From an uncultured Collinsella sp. (GTDB taxonomy: Bacteria > Actinomycetota > Coriobacteriia > Coriobacteriales > Coriobacteriaceae): DNA of 29,429 bases. Each line of letters opens with the position of its first letter. The first letter of the stretch is position 1. Of the stretch, positions 14,136-22,057 are shown in pieces. The stretch spans positions 1-29,429 of the forward strand of contig USCS01000002.1 in assembly GCA_900552875.1 (NCBI GenBank), read 5' to 3'. The notes below the pieces were generated by a model. It saw only the letters and a program-made list of their open reading frames with translations, did not search any database and was not told where the DNA came from. The position numbers were made by a program, and so were the translations under genes.

Positions 14136-15608
14136 TTACTTGGCCTGCTTGTCGAGCGTGGGCTTCATGGCAATCAGGATTGCAGCGGCGACCACGGCGC
14201 CAATCACGATGTCCAGGCAGAACAGCGCGACGTTGTTGGTGGCAAGGGCGACGATAAAGCCACCGTGCGGGACGTAGCAGTCGATACCCTGGAAGGCGGC
14301 AAGCGCCGCACCCACGGCAGAGCCGATGCAAATGCCGGGAAGGGTGTGACCGAGGTCCTTGACCGCAAAGGGGATAGCGCCCTCGGTAATACCAATGCAG
14401 CCCATGAACAGCGCGGAGATGCCCATCTGACGGTCGGCGTCATCGAACTTGTTCTTGGCGATGAGCGCAGCGAGGCCACAGGCGATCGGGGGAACGGCGA
14501 CGGCGACGCGGAACATACCGTTAGGACCGTAGATACCGGAGGCCATGATGGCCATGGTGAAGGTCGAGGCGGTCTTGTTGATGGGGCCACCCATATCGAA
14601 GGCGGTCATAACGCCAATGACCAGACCCAGGACAACTGCGGAACCGCCCTGCAGGCTGCCGAGCACGCCGGTGAGCCAGTCCATCACAAAGCCAAGCGGC
14701 GTGGCCAGGATGTAGATATAGGCCATGCCCAGGACAAGCGAGGTCAGAATCGGGATGATCAGGATGGGCATGATGGTCTGGATGGTGTTGTTGACCTTCC
14801 AGGTCTTCATCCAGCGGACAAAGTAGCCGCAGATGACCGCCATGATCATGGCGCCCAAGAAGCCGGTCGAAACGCTGTTGCCGTTAGGGGTAACGACTGC
14901 GTTATTAACCAGGTAGCCCAGGACAAAACCGGGGGCGAGCGCGGGCTTGCCGGCCATCGAGTAGGAGATGTATGCCGCAAGCACCGGGATCATCATGGAG
15001 ATGCCGGCCATGCCGATGGTGTTAAGGCTCACCATCAGCGGGTTCGTAACCTCCATGCCGTTGGCGCCGGCGGTACCGGATGCCAGCGAGAAGGCAAGAA
15101 ACACGCCGCCGATAACGACGATGGGGATAAAATAGGAAACGCCGGTATTGAATGCATTGAGCAGCGTCTTGCCAGGATCGGCAAAGATAGACTGCTTGGA
15201 CGCCGGTGTCGGGGCCTGCGGGGCAGCGGAGACGGCCTTCTTCTCTGCCTTGGCCTCGGCCTTGGGCGCGTCAACGGCGCCACCCGTCGCCTTGATGATC
15301 TCAATGGCCTGGTCGATGATCTTTACCGGATCGGCGATTACATCCGAGGTGCCGACCTTCAGGAACTTGCCCTCGGCCATCTTCTGCTCAAAACGGTCCT
15401 CGTTCTCGACACCCACGTCGACGGACTCCAGGACCAGGTCGGCGGAGTCCACGTCTTCCTGCGTGAGCTCATTCTCGATACCCAGGCCACCCTGAGCCTC
15501 GACCTTGCACTCGATGCCACGGGCGGCGCATTCATCCTGAATCGCCTTCTGGGCCATATACGTGTGGGCGATACCCACAGTACAGGCGGCAACGCCTACG
15601 ATCTTCAT
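14136..15608 (-). CDS. PTS fructose-family transporter subunit EIIBC
   Basis: 490 residues from the ATG at 15608, with AGAGGGAAG upstream. Residues 1-100 are the EIIB domain; the phosphorylated cysteine is C9 in VAACTVGIAHTYMAQ (the usual CPTG is CTVG here). An Ala/Lys-rich linker (about 120-150) leads to EIIC, with about nine to ten hydrophobic helices and the conserved PHGGFIVALATNN near the C-terminus. It imports a sugar and phosphorylates it with EIIA encoded at the far end of the operon. Fructose-family permeases also carry other ketoses and 2-O-alpha-mannosylglycerate, so substrate is open. The operon starts here. Confidence 0.93.
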   Translation of the reverse strand: MKIVGVAACTVGIAHTYMAQKAIQDECAARGIECKVEAQGGLGIENELTQEDVDSADLVLESVDVGVENEDRFEQKMAEGKFLKVGTSDVIADPVKIIDQAIEIIKATGGAVDAPKAEAKAEKKAVSAAPQAPTPASKQSIFADPGKTLLNAFNTGVSYFIPIVVIGGVFLAFSLASGTAGANGMEVTNPLMVSLNTIGMAGISMMIPVLAAYISYSMAGKPALAPGFVLGYLVNNAVVTPNGNSVSTGFLGAMIMAVICGYFVRWMKTWKVNNTIQTIMPILIIPILTSLVLGMAYIYILATPLGFVMDWLTGVLGSLQGGSAVVLGLVIGVMTAFDMGGPINKTASTFTMAIMASGIYGPNGMFRVAVAVPPIACGLAALIAKNKFDDADRQMGISALFMGCIGITEGAIPFAVKDLGHTLPGICIGSAVGAALAAFQGIDCYVPHGGFIVALATNNVALFCLDIVIGAVVAAAILIAMKPTLDKQAK

Positions 15609-15708
15609 TGCTTCCCTCTTTTCATAGAGTTGCGTGCGCAAGACACCGTTTGCGGAGGCCTCCGGAGCATCCCCTGCCGTTTGGACTTGCTGTCTTTTCG
15701 ACAAGAAC

Positions 15709-15738
15709 AATATAGGTGCTCGTTTTTCTTAATGCCAG
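15709..15738 (-). promoter_or_regulatory. Probable promoter of the PTS operon
   Basis: On the minus strand CTGGCA (-35, 4 of 6) is separated by 18 bases from TATATT (-10, 5 of 6). The leader would be about 95 bases and contains the palindrome CGGAGGCCTCCG. Confidence 0.5.
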
Positions 15739-15784
15739 CTTATTTCGGTAAACGCGCAGGTCAGAGCGTTGGTTATGCGATTTA

Positions 15785-15798
15785 GTTATGCGTTTAAC
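15785..15798. promoter_or_regulatory. LacI-type operator candidate
   Basis: GTTATGCGTTTAAC is an imperfect palindrome centred on CG, as LacI-family sites usually are. A related half, GTTATGCG, occurs 13 bases to the left and GGTAAACGCG at about 15747. It lies between the PTS promoter and the divergent LacI gene, as expected for an autoregulated local repressor. Confidence 0.4.
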
Positions 15799-16023
15799 CA
15801 AAAATGAATCCTGCGATTTTGCCCTCGATTTCAAAAGTCAAGAAGTATTTGATTTTTTCGGTAGACGGCAGATGCGCATGCCGGTCACAAATTTCGACCC
15901 CACCCGTATGCCGCATTTGTTGCATACTCATATGAAAGGAAAAAGCCGCTCACCGAAGCGTATCCTTCACCAAGACTCAAAGTCATCATGTTGGAAAATG
16001 CTCATCTGTCGGAAGGAGTCGCT

Positions 16024-17034
16024 GTGGCAAAACAGCGCGTTACGATCGCAGACGTCGCTCGAGAGGCGGGAACCTCGACGGCAAGCGTCTCGTATTACCT
16101 CAACGACAAACGAGAAAAGCTTAGCGAGAAGACGCAGGCAAAGATTGCGCGCGTCATCAAGGAGCTGGGATACGTCCCCAACGCCCAGGCGCAAACACTC
16201 ACCGGCAAACAGACCCACGTCATCGCCATTATCATTTTGGATAACACCAACAAGTGGGCGGGCCTCGTCCTCAACGGCATGGAGCAGGTCATGCTCCCCG
16301 CGGGCTACCAGACGGTCGTTTGCACGAGCAACTTTAACCCCGAAACCGAGCTCATGTATGTCGACAAAATGCTCTCGCTGGGCGTCGATGGCTTTATCAT
16401 CCAGCCCACGGCAAATTTCAAAGCCGTCCATGGCCGCATCAAGCGCGCCGGTAAGCCCGTCGTCTTTTTCGATGCGGCCATCTATAGCCCAGGTACCAGC
16501 TGGATCAAAACCAACCTTTACGACGGTGTGTACAACGCCACGCAGGCACTCCTCGACGCCGGTTACGAAGATTTCTTTTCCATTGCCGCCAACATGACCG
16601 AAATGCGCACCCGCATGGAGCGTTTTCAGGGGTATGCCGAGGCGCTGGCAGCGAACGGACAGCTCTACAAAGCGATTCCCATCGACCACAACAAGCCGTC
16701 GGTCGGCGAGCTTACCGAGTACTTTAAATACAAGTTCAACCCCGCCAAGCGAACCCTTATCTTCGTGCAAAATCAGTGGGCACTTCCCCGTATCTACAAG
16801 GCTCTCCAGCCCATGGCTCATCTACTTCCGCAGCAAATCGGTCTTTTGGGACTCAACTGCGAAGACTGGACCAACCTCACCACGCCGACCGTCTCCACGA
16901 TCATCGAGCCCGTCGACCAGGAAGGCAGAGAGGCGGCCGAGATGCTCCTCGCGCTACTCGATGGCAGCAGCACGCCAGGTGAGCAGCGCATTCTCGAATG
17001 TAAACTCAATTGGCTCGGTTCCACCTCGATCTAG
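16024..17034 (+). CDS. LacI-family regulator, likely controlling the PTS operon
   Basis: 336 residues from the GTG at 16024. This start is preferred over the in-frame ATG at 15988 because GGAAGGAG lies 7 bases before the GTG and because LacI proteins begin a few residues before the helix-turn-helix. That motif is VTIADVAREAGTSTASVSYY (about 6-25), then the hinge LGYVPNAQAQTLTGKQ. The sugar-binding domain follows; the C-terminus ends soon after EAAEMLLALL, normal for the family. The gene is divergent from the six-gene sugar operon, so it is its probable repressor. The effector is presumably a phosphorylated sugar of that pathway. Confidence 0.92.
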   Translation: MAKQRVTIADVAREAGTSTASVSYYLNDKREKLSEKTQAKIARVIKELGYVPNAQAQTLTGKQTHVIAIIILDNTNKWAGLVLNGMEQVMLPAGYQTVVCTSNFNPETELMYVDKMLSLGVDGFIIQPTANFKAVHGRIKRAGKPVVFFDAAIYSPGTSWIKTNLYDGVYNATQALLDAGYEDFFSIAANMTEMRTRMERFQGYAEALAANGQLYKAIPIDHNKPSVGELTEYFKYKFNPAKRTLIFVQNQWALPRIYKALQPMAHLLPQQIGLLGLNCEDWTNLTTPTVSTIIEPVDQEGREAAEMLLALLDGSSTPGEQRILECKLNWLGSTSI

Positions 17035-17121
17035 CCATACGTCAAATATGAGGCAATTGAATCCGTAGCGTTTGTCCCAAATCTTAAGTATTTGTTCGAC
17101 AGAACGGCCCCTGCCGGCTCC

Positions 17122-17130
17122 TGCTAGACT
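17122..17130 (+). promoter_or_regulatory. Possible extended -10 promoter of the nuclease gene
   Basis: TGCTAGACT, about 34 bases before the nuclease start, matches an extended -10 box. No -35 match is found. Confidence 0.4.
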
Positions 17131-17163
17131 GGTAGATTCCCAACCGTCCATCCAGGAGCCTCC

Positions 17164-18144
17164 ATGTCGCGCAAGTCCGCCTACAAGCAAGCACTTTCCA
17201 TCGGCACCGCCGTGGTGCTGGGGTTTGCGTTGTTCACAGGGTCGCTCGACGGGGCGCCCAGACTACTCTCGCCGCAAAGTGATGAGCAGGCGGTAGCCCT
17301 GGCCGAGAAGCAAGACGAGAGTCCCAGCCGCACTGACGACGAGGCAGACCTGGTTGCCCGGCTCGAATCGGGAACAGCGAGCTCCTCGGACTCTCAAAAT
17401 AGCCAAGACTCTGGCGATGGCTCCGATTCCGCCGCAACCGACACCGGTGACGACGCATCCGCAAACAGCGCCACCCCCATCGACGAGGTCGAAAACCCCG
17501 ACCTCGACCGCGCCCGTGGCGTATACCTCAGCAGCATTCCTGACTACGCGGGTAACCCCTATGTTGCCCTGCGCGCCGATAGCACGCACCCGCTCGGCAC
17601 GCCGTCATTCACGCTCGATGAATACGAGCGCGCTACAGAAGAGGGTTGCTTTAAGAAGTTCTCCAAGCTCGACAGCCTGGGCCGCACCCGCAAAGCGCTC
17701 GCCTGCGTGGGCCCCGAATCACTCGGTCAAGGCGAGCGCGGCGATATCTCGCGTATCCATCCCGCTGGATGGCGCCAGCAGCGCTACGACTTTATTCCGG
17801 GCCAGAGTCTCTACAACCGCTGCCATCTCATCGCCTGGTCGCTTTGCGGCGAAAACGCCAACCGCAAAAATCTCCTCACCGGCACGCGCTATCTCAACGA
17901 GACAGGCATGCTGCCGTTTGAGGAGCAGATTCTCGGCTACATCCGCGACACGGGCAACCACGTGCTCTATCGCGTCACGCCTATGTATAACGAAGAGGAA
18001 CTTGTCTGCCGCGGCGTGCGCCTTGAGGCGCAATCGGTCGAGGACCACGGCAAGGCCCTCTGCTTCCACGTATATTGCTACAACCTGCAGCCGCATGTGC
18101 AGATCGACTACACCACCGGCCGCAACCAGGCCTCGGGAGACTAG
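17164..18144 (+). CDS. Secreted DNA/RNA non-specific endonuclease
   Basis: 326 residues; AGGAG before the ATG. Residues about 9-27 are a hydrophobic signal or anchor after a basic start (MSRKSAYK). Residues about 40-110 are an acidic Ser/Asp-rich linker. The C-terminal half is the beta-beta-alpha-metal nuclease domain of the EndA/streptococcal DNase type: SLYNRCHLIAWSLCGENANR (about 215-234) followed by KNLLTGTRYLN and GMLPFE. H221 in NRCH is the general base (DRGH in classic members), and the Asn in the GENANRKN stretch is the metal ligand. It likely degrades external DNA and RNA for nutrients or in competition; alternatively it could serve DNA uptake, as EndA does, but no competence genes are near. 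Confidence 0.88.
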   Translation: MSRKSAYKQALSIGTAVVLGFALFTGSLDGAPRLLSPQSDEQAVALAEKQDESPSRTDDEADLVARLESGTASSSDSQNSQDSGDGSDSAATDTGDDASANSATPIDEVENPDLDRARGVYLSSIPDYAGNPYVALRADSTHPLGTPSFTLDEYERATEEGCFKKFSKLDSLGRTRKALACVGPESLGQGERGDISRIHPAGWRQQRYDFIPGQSLYNRCHLIAWSLCGENANRKNLLTGTRYLNETGMLPFEEQILGYIRDTGNHVLYRVTPMYNEEELVCRGVRLEAQSVEDHGKALCFHVYCYNLQPHVQIDYTTGRNQASGD

Positions 18145-18205
18145 GGCCGATCAAGCTGCCCCAAAACCTAACATGATCCGTTTTCCTCCGTCCCCCAGAG
18201 ATCAA

Positions 18206-18233
18206 AAAGAGCCGCTCTGGATTGCCCAGAGCG
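18206..18233 (-). terminator. Terminator of the EF-G-like gene
   Basis: On the minus strand CGCTCTGGG and CCAGAGCG form a stem of about 8 bp with a short loop, followed by GCTCTTTTTGATC. The T-run points to the minus-strand gene at 18274-20349; the stem may also stop the converging nuclease gene. Confidence 0.7.
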
Positions 18234-18273
18234 ACCCTTGCATCAGCATGTATGTTGCAGGCAAAGCCCCACG

Positions 18274-20349
18274 CTACTTGGCGCGGCCCTCCTCATAGCG
18301 CTCGACCAGCTTGGCCTGAACGTCATAAGGCACCTGCTCGTAGCCGGCGGGCTTCATGGTAAAGTCGCCCGTGCCGCGCGTAATAGAGCGCAGACGCGTC
18401 GAATAATCCGTCAGCTCGGCCAGCGGCGCCTGGGCGATGACCACGGTGTCGCCGCGCTCATCGGTCTCCATGCCCGTCACGCGACCGCGCGATGCCGAGA
18501 TGTCGCCCATCACGGCGCCGGCGTAGCTCTCGGGGATAGTCACCGTAATTTCCTCGATGGGCTCCAGCACCACCGGATCGGCATCGGCGCACGCCTTGCG
18601 CAGGCCGATGCGAGCCGCCGCGCGGAACGCCATCTCGTTGGAGTCGACGCTGTGATACGAGCCGTCGTACACCGCGACGCGAATGCCCGTGAGCGGATAG
18701 CCGGCGATAATGCCGTCCTTCATGGTCTCCTGCACGCCCTTGTCCACAGCGGGGATGAGCGAACGCGGAATGCGGCCACCCACGACCTCGTCCACAAACT
18801 CATAGCCGTCGCTCGTGCCGTCGGGTCCGATGAGCGGCTCCACGCGCAGCCAGCAGTCGCCGTACTGGCCGGCGCCACCGGTCTGCTTCTTATGGCGACC
18901 CTGGGCGCTTGCCGTGCGGCGGATGGTCTCGCGATACGGAATGCGGATCGGCACGCTCTTGGCCGCGACCTTGGTGCGGTCCTCCAGACGGTTAAGCAGC
19001 ACCGAGACCTGTGCCTCGCCTACTGCGGAAATGATGGTCTGACCGGTCTCCTCGTCGCGGTCGATGCTCATGGTCGGATCGGCCTTGCATGCCTTCTCGA
19101 TAAACGTATAGAGCTTCTCCTCGTCGCCGCGGTTCTCAGCCTCGATGGCGATACGGTACTGCGAGTTGGGGAACGTGAACGCCGCCGCCTCGACCTTACC
19201 GGTAATGGAGAGCGTGTCGCCCGTCTCGGCAGCCAGCTTGGGCGCCACGATGATGTCGCCGGCATAGGCGTGACCGACCTCGGTCATGTCGCGGCCGCAC
19301 ATCACATACAGATGAGCCAAACGGTCGCTCTTGCGCGTACGGGCGTTGACGAGCTCAAGACCCGGCTCAAGCGTGCCCGTCAGCACCTTGATAAAGCTGA
19401 TACGACCCTGCTGCGGATCTGCCAGCGTCTTAAATACAAACGCCACCGGACGGTCATCGTCGCTCGAGATCTTAAGCGAATCGCCGTCGATGAGTGGCAT
19501 CTCGCCGTAGTCCGTCGGCGCCGGGAAGTACGTGGCGATGTCGTCCATCAGCGAGTTGACGCCCTGCTCCTTAATACAATCGCCCGCAAAGACCGGCACA
19601 AAGATGCGCTCGGCGATCGCCTTCGACAGCAGGCCTTCAAGCTCCTCCTGCGTCAGCGTCTCCTCGCCTTCCAAGTACTTCATCATCAGTTCGTCGTCAG
19701 CCTCGGCCACCAGCTCGCACAGATGGTCATGGGCCTCCTCGGCCTGGGCACGATACTCCTCGGGAATCTCCGACTCAACGGCTTCGGTGCCGTTGCAATG
19801 GCGTGCCTTCATGCGCACCAGGTCGATGATGCCATCAAAGTCCTCGCCCTCGCCCCAGGGAAGGGTCACGGCGCCCAGGCGCGTGCCAAAGCGCTCCTGC
19901 AGCAGATCCATTGTGGTCGCAAAGCTGGCCTCGGAGCGCGACAGACGGTTTACGAACACCGCACGCGCCAGGCGCAGGTCCTCGGCGGCATACCAGAGCT
20001 TAACCGTCGTAGGCTGCGGGCCGGCCTCGGCGTCGACCACAAACAGAGCCGTCTCGCAGACGCTCATCGCGGCAAAGGCGTCGCCGATAAAATCGGGGTA
20101 GCACGGGGCATCGAGCACATTGATGCGCGCGCCCTTCCAGTCGATCGGCGCGATGGTCGTCGAGATGGAGAATGAACGCTTGACCTCTTCGGGGTCATAG
20201 TCGAGCGTAGGCTTGGTGCCGTCGTGGCCGCCCAGGCGGGCGGTCTTGCCAGAAAGGTGGAGCATGGCCTCGGCGAGTGAAGTCTTGCCCACCCCGCCTT
20301 GGCCTACGAGCACCACGTTCCTTACGTTGCCGGTCTTGGGAGCACCCAT
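18274..20349 (-). CDS. Elongation factor G-like protein (EF-G2 type)
   Basis: 691 residues from the ATG at 20349, with a strong AAGGAGGT before it. It has all EF-G domains: the G domain (about 10-270), domain II, III, IV with HKKQTGGAGQYGD, and V near the C-terminus (SRGRVTGMETDERG). The P-loop is intact (GQGGVGKTS, 16-24). The G3 motif reads DAPCY (80-84) instead of DTPGH, losing the Gly and the catalytic His; G4 reads NRLS (134-137) instead of NKMD, losing the Lys and Asp that select guanine. Known EF-G2 paralogues of actinobacteria have DTPGY at G3, so this one is more eroded. It is probably not the main translocase. Role, perhaps in stress or ribosome recycling, is unknown. Confidence 0.9.
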   Translation of the reverse strand: MGAPKTGNVRNVVLVGQGGVGKTSLAEAMLHLSGKTARLGGHDGTKPTLDYDPEEVKRSFSISTTIAPIDWKGARINVLDAPCYPDFIGDAFAAMSVCETALFVVDAEAGPQPTTVKLWYAAEDLRLARAVFVNRLSRSEASFATTMDLLQERFGTRLGAVTLPWGEGEDFDGIIDLVRMKARHCNGTEAVESEIPEEYRAQAEEAHDHLCELVAEADDELMMKYLEGEETLTQEELEGLLSKAIAERIFVPVFAGDCIKEQGVNSLMDDIATYFPAPTDYGEMPLIDGDSLKISSDDDRPVAFVFKTLADPQQGRISFIKVLTGTLEPGLELVNARTRKSDRLAHLYVMCGRDMTEVGHAYAGDIIVAPKLAAETGDTLSITGKVEAAAFTFPNSQYRIAIEAENRGDEEKLYTFIEKACKADPTMSIDRDEETGQTIISAVGEAQVSVLLNRLEDRTKVAAKSVPIRIPYRETIRRTASAQGRHKKQTGGAGQYGDCWLRVEPLIGPDGTSDGYEFVDEVVGGRIPRSLIPAVDKGVQETMKDGIIAGYPLTGIRVAVYDGSYHSVDSNEMAFRAAARIGLRKACADADPVVLEPIEEITVTIPESYAGAVMGDISASRGRVTGMETDERGDTVVIAQAPLAELTDYSTRLRSITRGTGDFTMKPAGYEQVPYDVQAKLVERYEEGRAK

Positions 20350-20591
20350 GATGACCTCCTTGCAGGGCCGCGCGCAATGCGCGACGCCAACGGGGAGAGT
20401 TCGCGGTCGGTGCCGTCCCGGGAGCAGCATGGTCGGCAGCCGAGCCGACTCACCCTCCAAATGTCCTATGCCACCACCCTACCCTCACGGGCGACCGTCC
20501 ATGCACACCTTTCGGCACACGTATGAATACAGGCGGCGAGAGGACAGAGCAAGTATGCCAGGCGATTATTAAACCCCATCGATACAAATAA
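20350..20591 (-). other. Long spacer upstream of the EF-G-like gene
   Basis: No gene is seen in this stretch. On the minus strand TTGCTC, 17 bases, TATTCA is a possible weak promoter near 20518-20546, which would give a leader of about 160 bases. The leader contains a GTCGGC/GCCGAC hairpin and a GC-rich palindromic run (GCGCATTGCGCGC) shortly before the ribosome site. Confidence 0.3.
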
Positions 20592-20625
20592 AAGCCGTCG
20601 CAGACCATAAGACCTGCGGCGGCTT
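20592..20625 (-). terminator. Terminator of the amino-acid ABC operon
   Basis: On the minus strand AAGCCGCCGCAG pairs with CTGCGACGGCTT (11 of 12, one G.U type change) and is followed by TTATTTG. It lies 22 bases beyond the ATPase stop codon. Confidence 0.85.
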
Positions 20626-20646
20626 CTTCTCAATACATAGCTGAGC

Positions 20647-21411
20647 CTAGCCCTCGATACGGCTCAAGAACTCACGGGTACGTTGCTCACGCGGATGGTC
20701 GATCACCTGCTCGGCCGGACCCTCCTCGACAATGCGACCGCCGTCCATAAAGACCACGCGGTCGGCAACGTCGCGCGCAAACTGCATCGCGTGGGTCACG
20801 ATTACCATCGTCATATTCTGCGCGGCAAGGTCTTTAATGACACGCAGCACCTCGGCCGTTAGCTCGGGATCGAGCGCCGAAGTCGGCTCGTCAAAGAACA
20901 GGATCTCCGGGTCGAGCGCCAAGGCGCGGGCAATACTCACGCGCTGCTGCTGACCACCCGAAAGCTCACACGGCACCTTGTTCTCGTTGCCCGTCAGCCC
21001 CATTTGCGCAATCAGCTCGTGAGCGCGGGCTTCCGCCTGCTCGCGCGGACGCTTAAGCACACGAATCGGCGCATCGATGATGTTTTTCATCACGGTATAG
21101 TGTGGGAACAGATTGTAGTTCTGAAACACCAGGCCAAACCGCGAGCGCGCTTGCTTGGGCACATCGCCCTTCGCATAGACCGCGCCCGAACCCGCATCCG
21201 TCGCAACGGCAAGGTCTCCAAACGAGAGCGAGCCTCCGTCGAGTGTCTCGAGCAGCGTGGCACACCGCAGCAGCGTGGACTTGCCGCCACCCGAAGGTCC
21301 GATAATCGCCACGACCTCGCCACGCTTCACCTCAAGCGAGATATCCTTGAGCACCTCATTGCCGCCAAACGCCTTGCGCGCGTTCGATATATTCATTACC
21401 GAATTAATCAT
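20647..21411 (-). CDS. Polar amino-acid ABC transporter ATP-binding protein
   Basis: 254 residues, normal for GlnQ/HisP-type ATPases. Walker A is GPSGGGKST (about 38-46), the Q-loop is in FQNYNLF, the ABC signature is LSGGQQQRV, Walker B ends in ILFFDEPTS and the switch histidine is in VTHAMQF. The start ATG at 21411 lies inside the end of the permease gene (8-base overlap), so the two are translationally coupled; an internal Met five codons on (MNISNARKAFGG) is a possible alternative. It drives uptake by the permease at 21404-22057 with the binding protein at 22057-22917. Confidence 0.96.
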   Translation of the reverse strand: MINSVMNISNARKAFGGNEVLKDISLEVKRGEVVAIIGPSGGGKSTLLRCATLLETLDGGSLSFGDLAVATDAGSGAVYAKGDVPKQARSRFGLVFQNYNLFPHYTVMKNIIDAPIRVLKRPREQAEARAHELIAQMGLTGNENKVPCELSGGQQQRVSIARALALDPEILFFDEPTSALDPELTAEVLRVIKDLAAQNMTMVIVTHAMQFARDVADRVVFMDGGRIVEEGPAEQVIDHPREQRTREFLSRIEG

Positions 21412-22057
21412 GGTAGTAATCCAATTTTTTCTCGGCGGCGCCCAGCAGCATCTCGACCACGAAGTTAAAGACCCAGTAGATCAGCGCGGCAATCGCAAAC
21501 GGCACCATGCTCACCTGCGAGGCGACCAGCGCCTTGGCCGTCGAGAACATCTCGCCCACGCCGATGGCAAACGCCAGCGACGTGTCCTTGACCAGCGTGA
21601 TGATCTCGTTGCCCATCGCCGGCAAAATTCGCTTGGCGACCTGCGGCATCACGATATACAGAAACGTCTGCGTGCGCGAATAGCCCAGCACCTCGGCGGC
21701 CTCGTATTGACCGCGCGGAATGGACTGCAGGCCCGAGCGATAGATCTCGGCAAAATAGCCGGCGTAGTTGATGATGAACGCCACGACGCACGCCGTCCAC
21801 TTGGAATCGGGCGTGAGCGAAATGCCGAACACGTAGTACGGGGCAAAGTAGATGGCAAACATCTGCAGCATGAGCGGCGTACCGCGCATGACCGAAATGT
21901 AGATGCGCGCAATCCAGCGAAGCGGCGCGATTTTGCTCATGCGCATAAACGCCACGGGGATTCCCAGCGGAATCGACCCGAGCAGCGTCAGCACAAACAG
22001 CTGCAAGCTGACCAAGAATCCCTGGCCAAGCATCTGCATCATTACTTGGATAGACAT
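21404..22057 (-). CDS. Polar amino-acid ABC transporter permease
   Basis: 217 residues from the ATG at 22057, which overlaps the stop codon of the binding-protein gene (TAATG). It belongs to the His/Glu/Gln/Arg permease family (HisM/GlnP type), with about five hydrophobic helices. The conserved cytoplasmic EAA loop that contacts the ATPase is seen in GQYEAAEVLGYSRTQTFLYI. VMRGTPLMLQMF near residue 60 is the characteristic family stretch. It forms a homodimer channel with the ATPase encoded downstream. Confidence 0.95.
   Translation of the reverse strand: MSIQVMMQMLGQGFLVSLQLFVLTLLGSIPLGIPVAFMRMSKIAPLRWIARIYISVMRGTPLMLQMFAIYFAPYYVFGISLTPDSKWTACVVAFIINYAGYFAEIYRSGLQSIPRGQYEAAEVLGYSRTQTFLYIVMPQVAKRILPAMGNEIITLVKDTSLAFAIGVGEMFSTAKALVASQVSMVPFAIAALIYWVFNFVVEMLLGAAEKKLDYYHD

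Noticed and set aside
12651..15785. Plus-strand open frame of over 1000 codons opposite gatZ and EIIBC
   Set aside because: It runs antisense to two well-identified genes, has no recognisable domain and is biased in composition.
15988..16023. Upstream ATG start for the second LacI regulator
   Set aside because: The GTG at 16024 has a strong GGAAGGAG and gives the normal distance to the helix-turn-helix; the upstream ATG has no ribosome site.
18238..20175. Plus-strand open frame of about 645 codons opposite the EF-G-like gene
   Set aside because: Antisense shadow of a conserved gene, with a Arg/His/Ala-rich translation and no motif.
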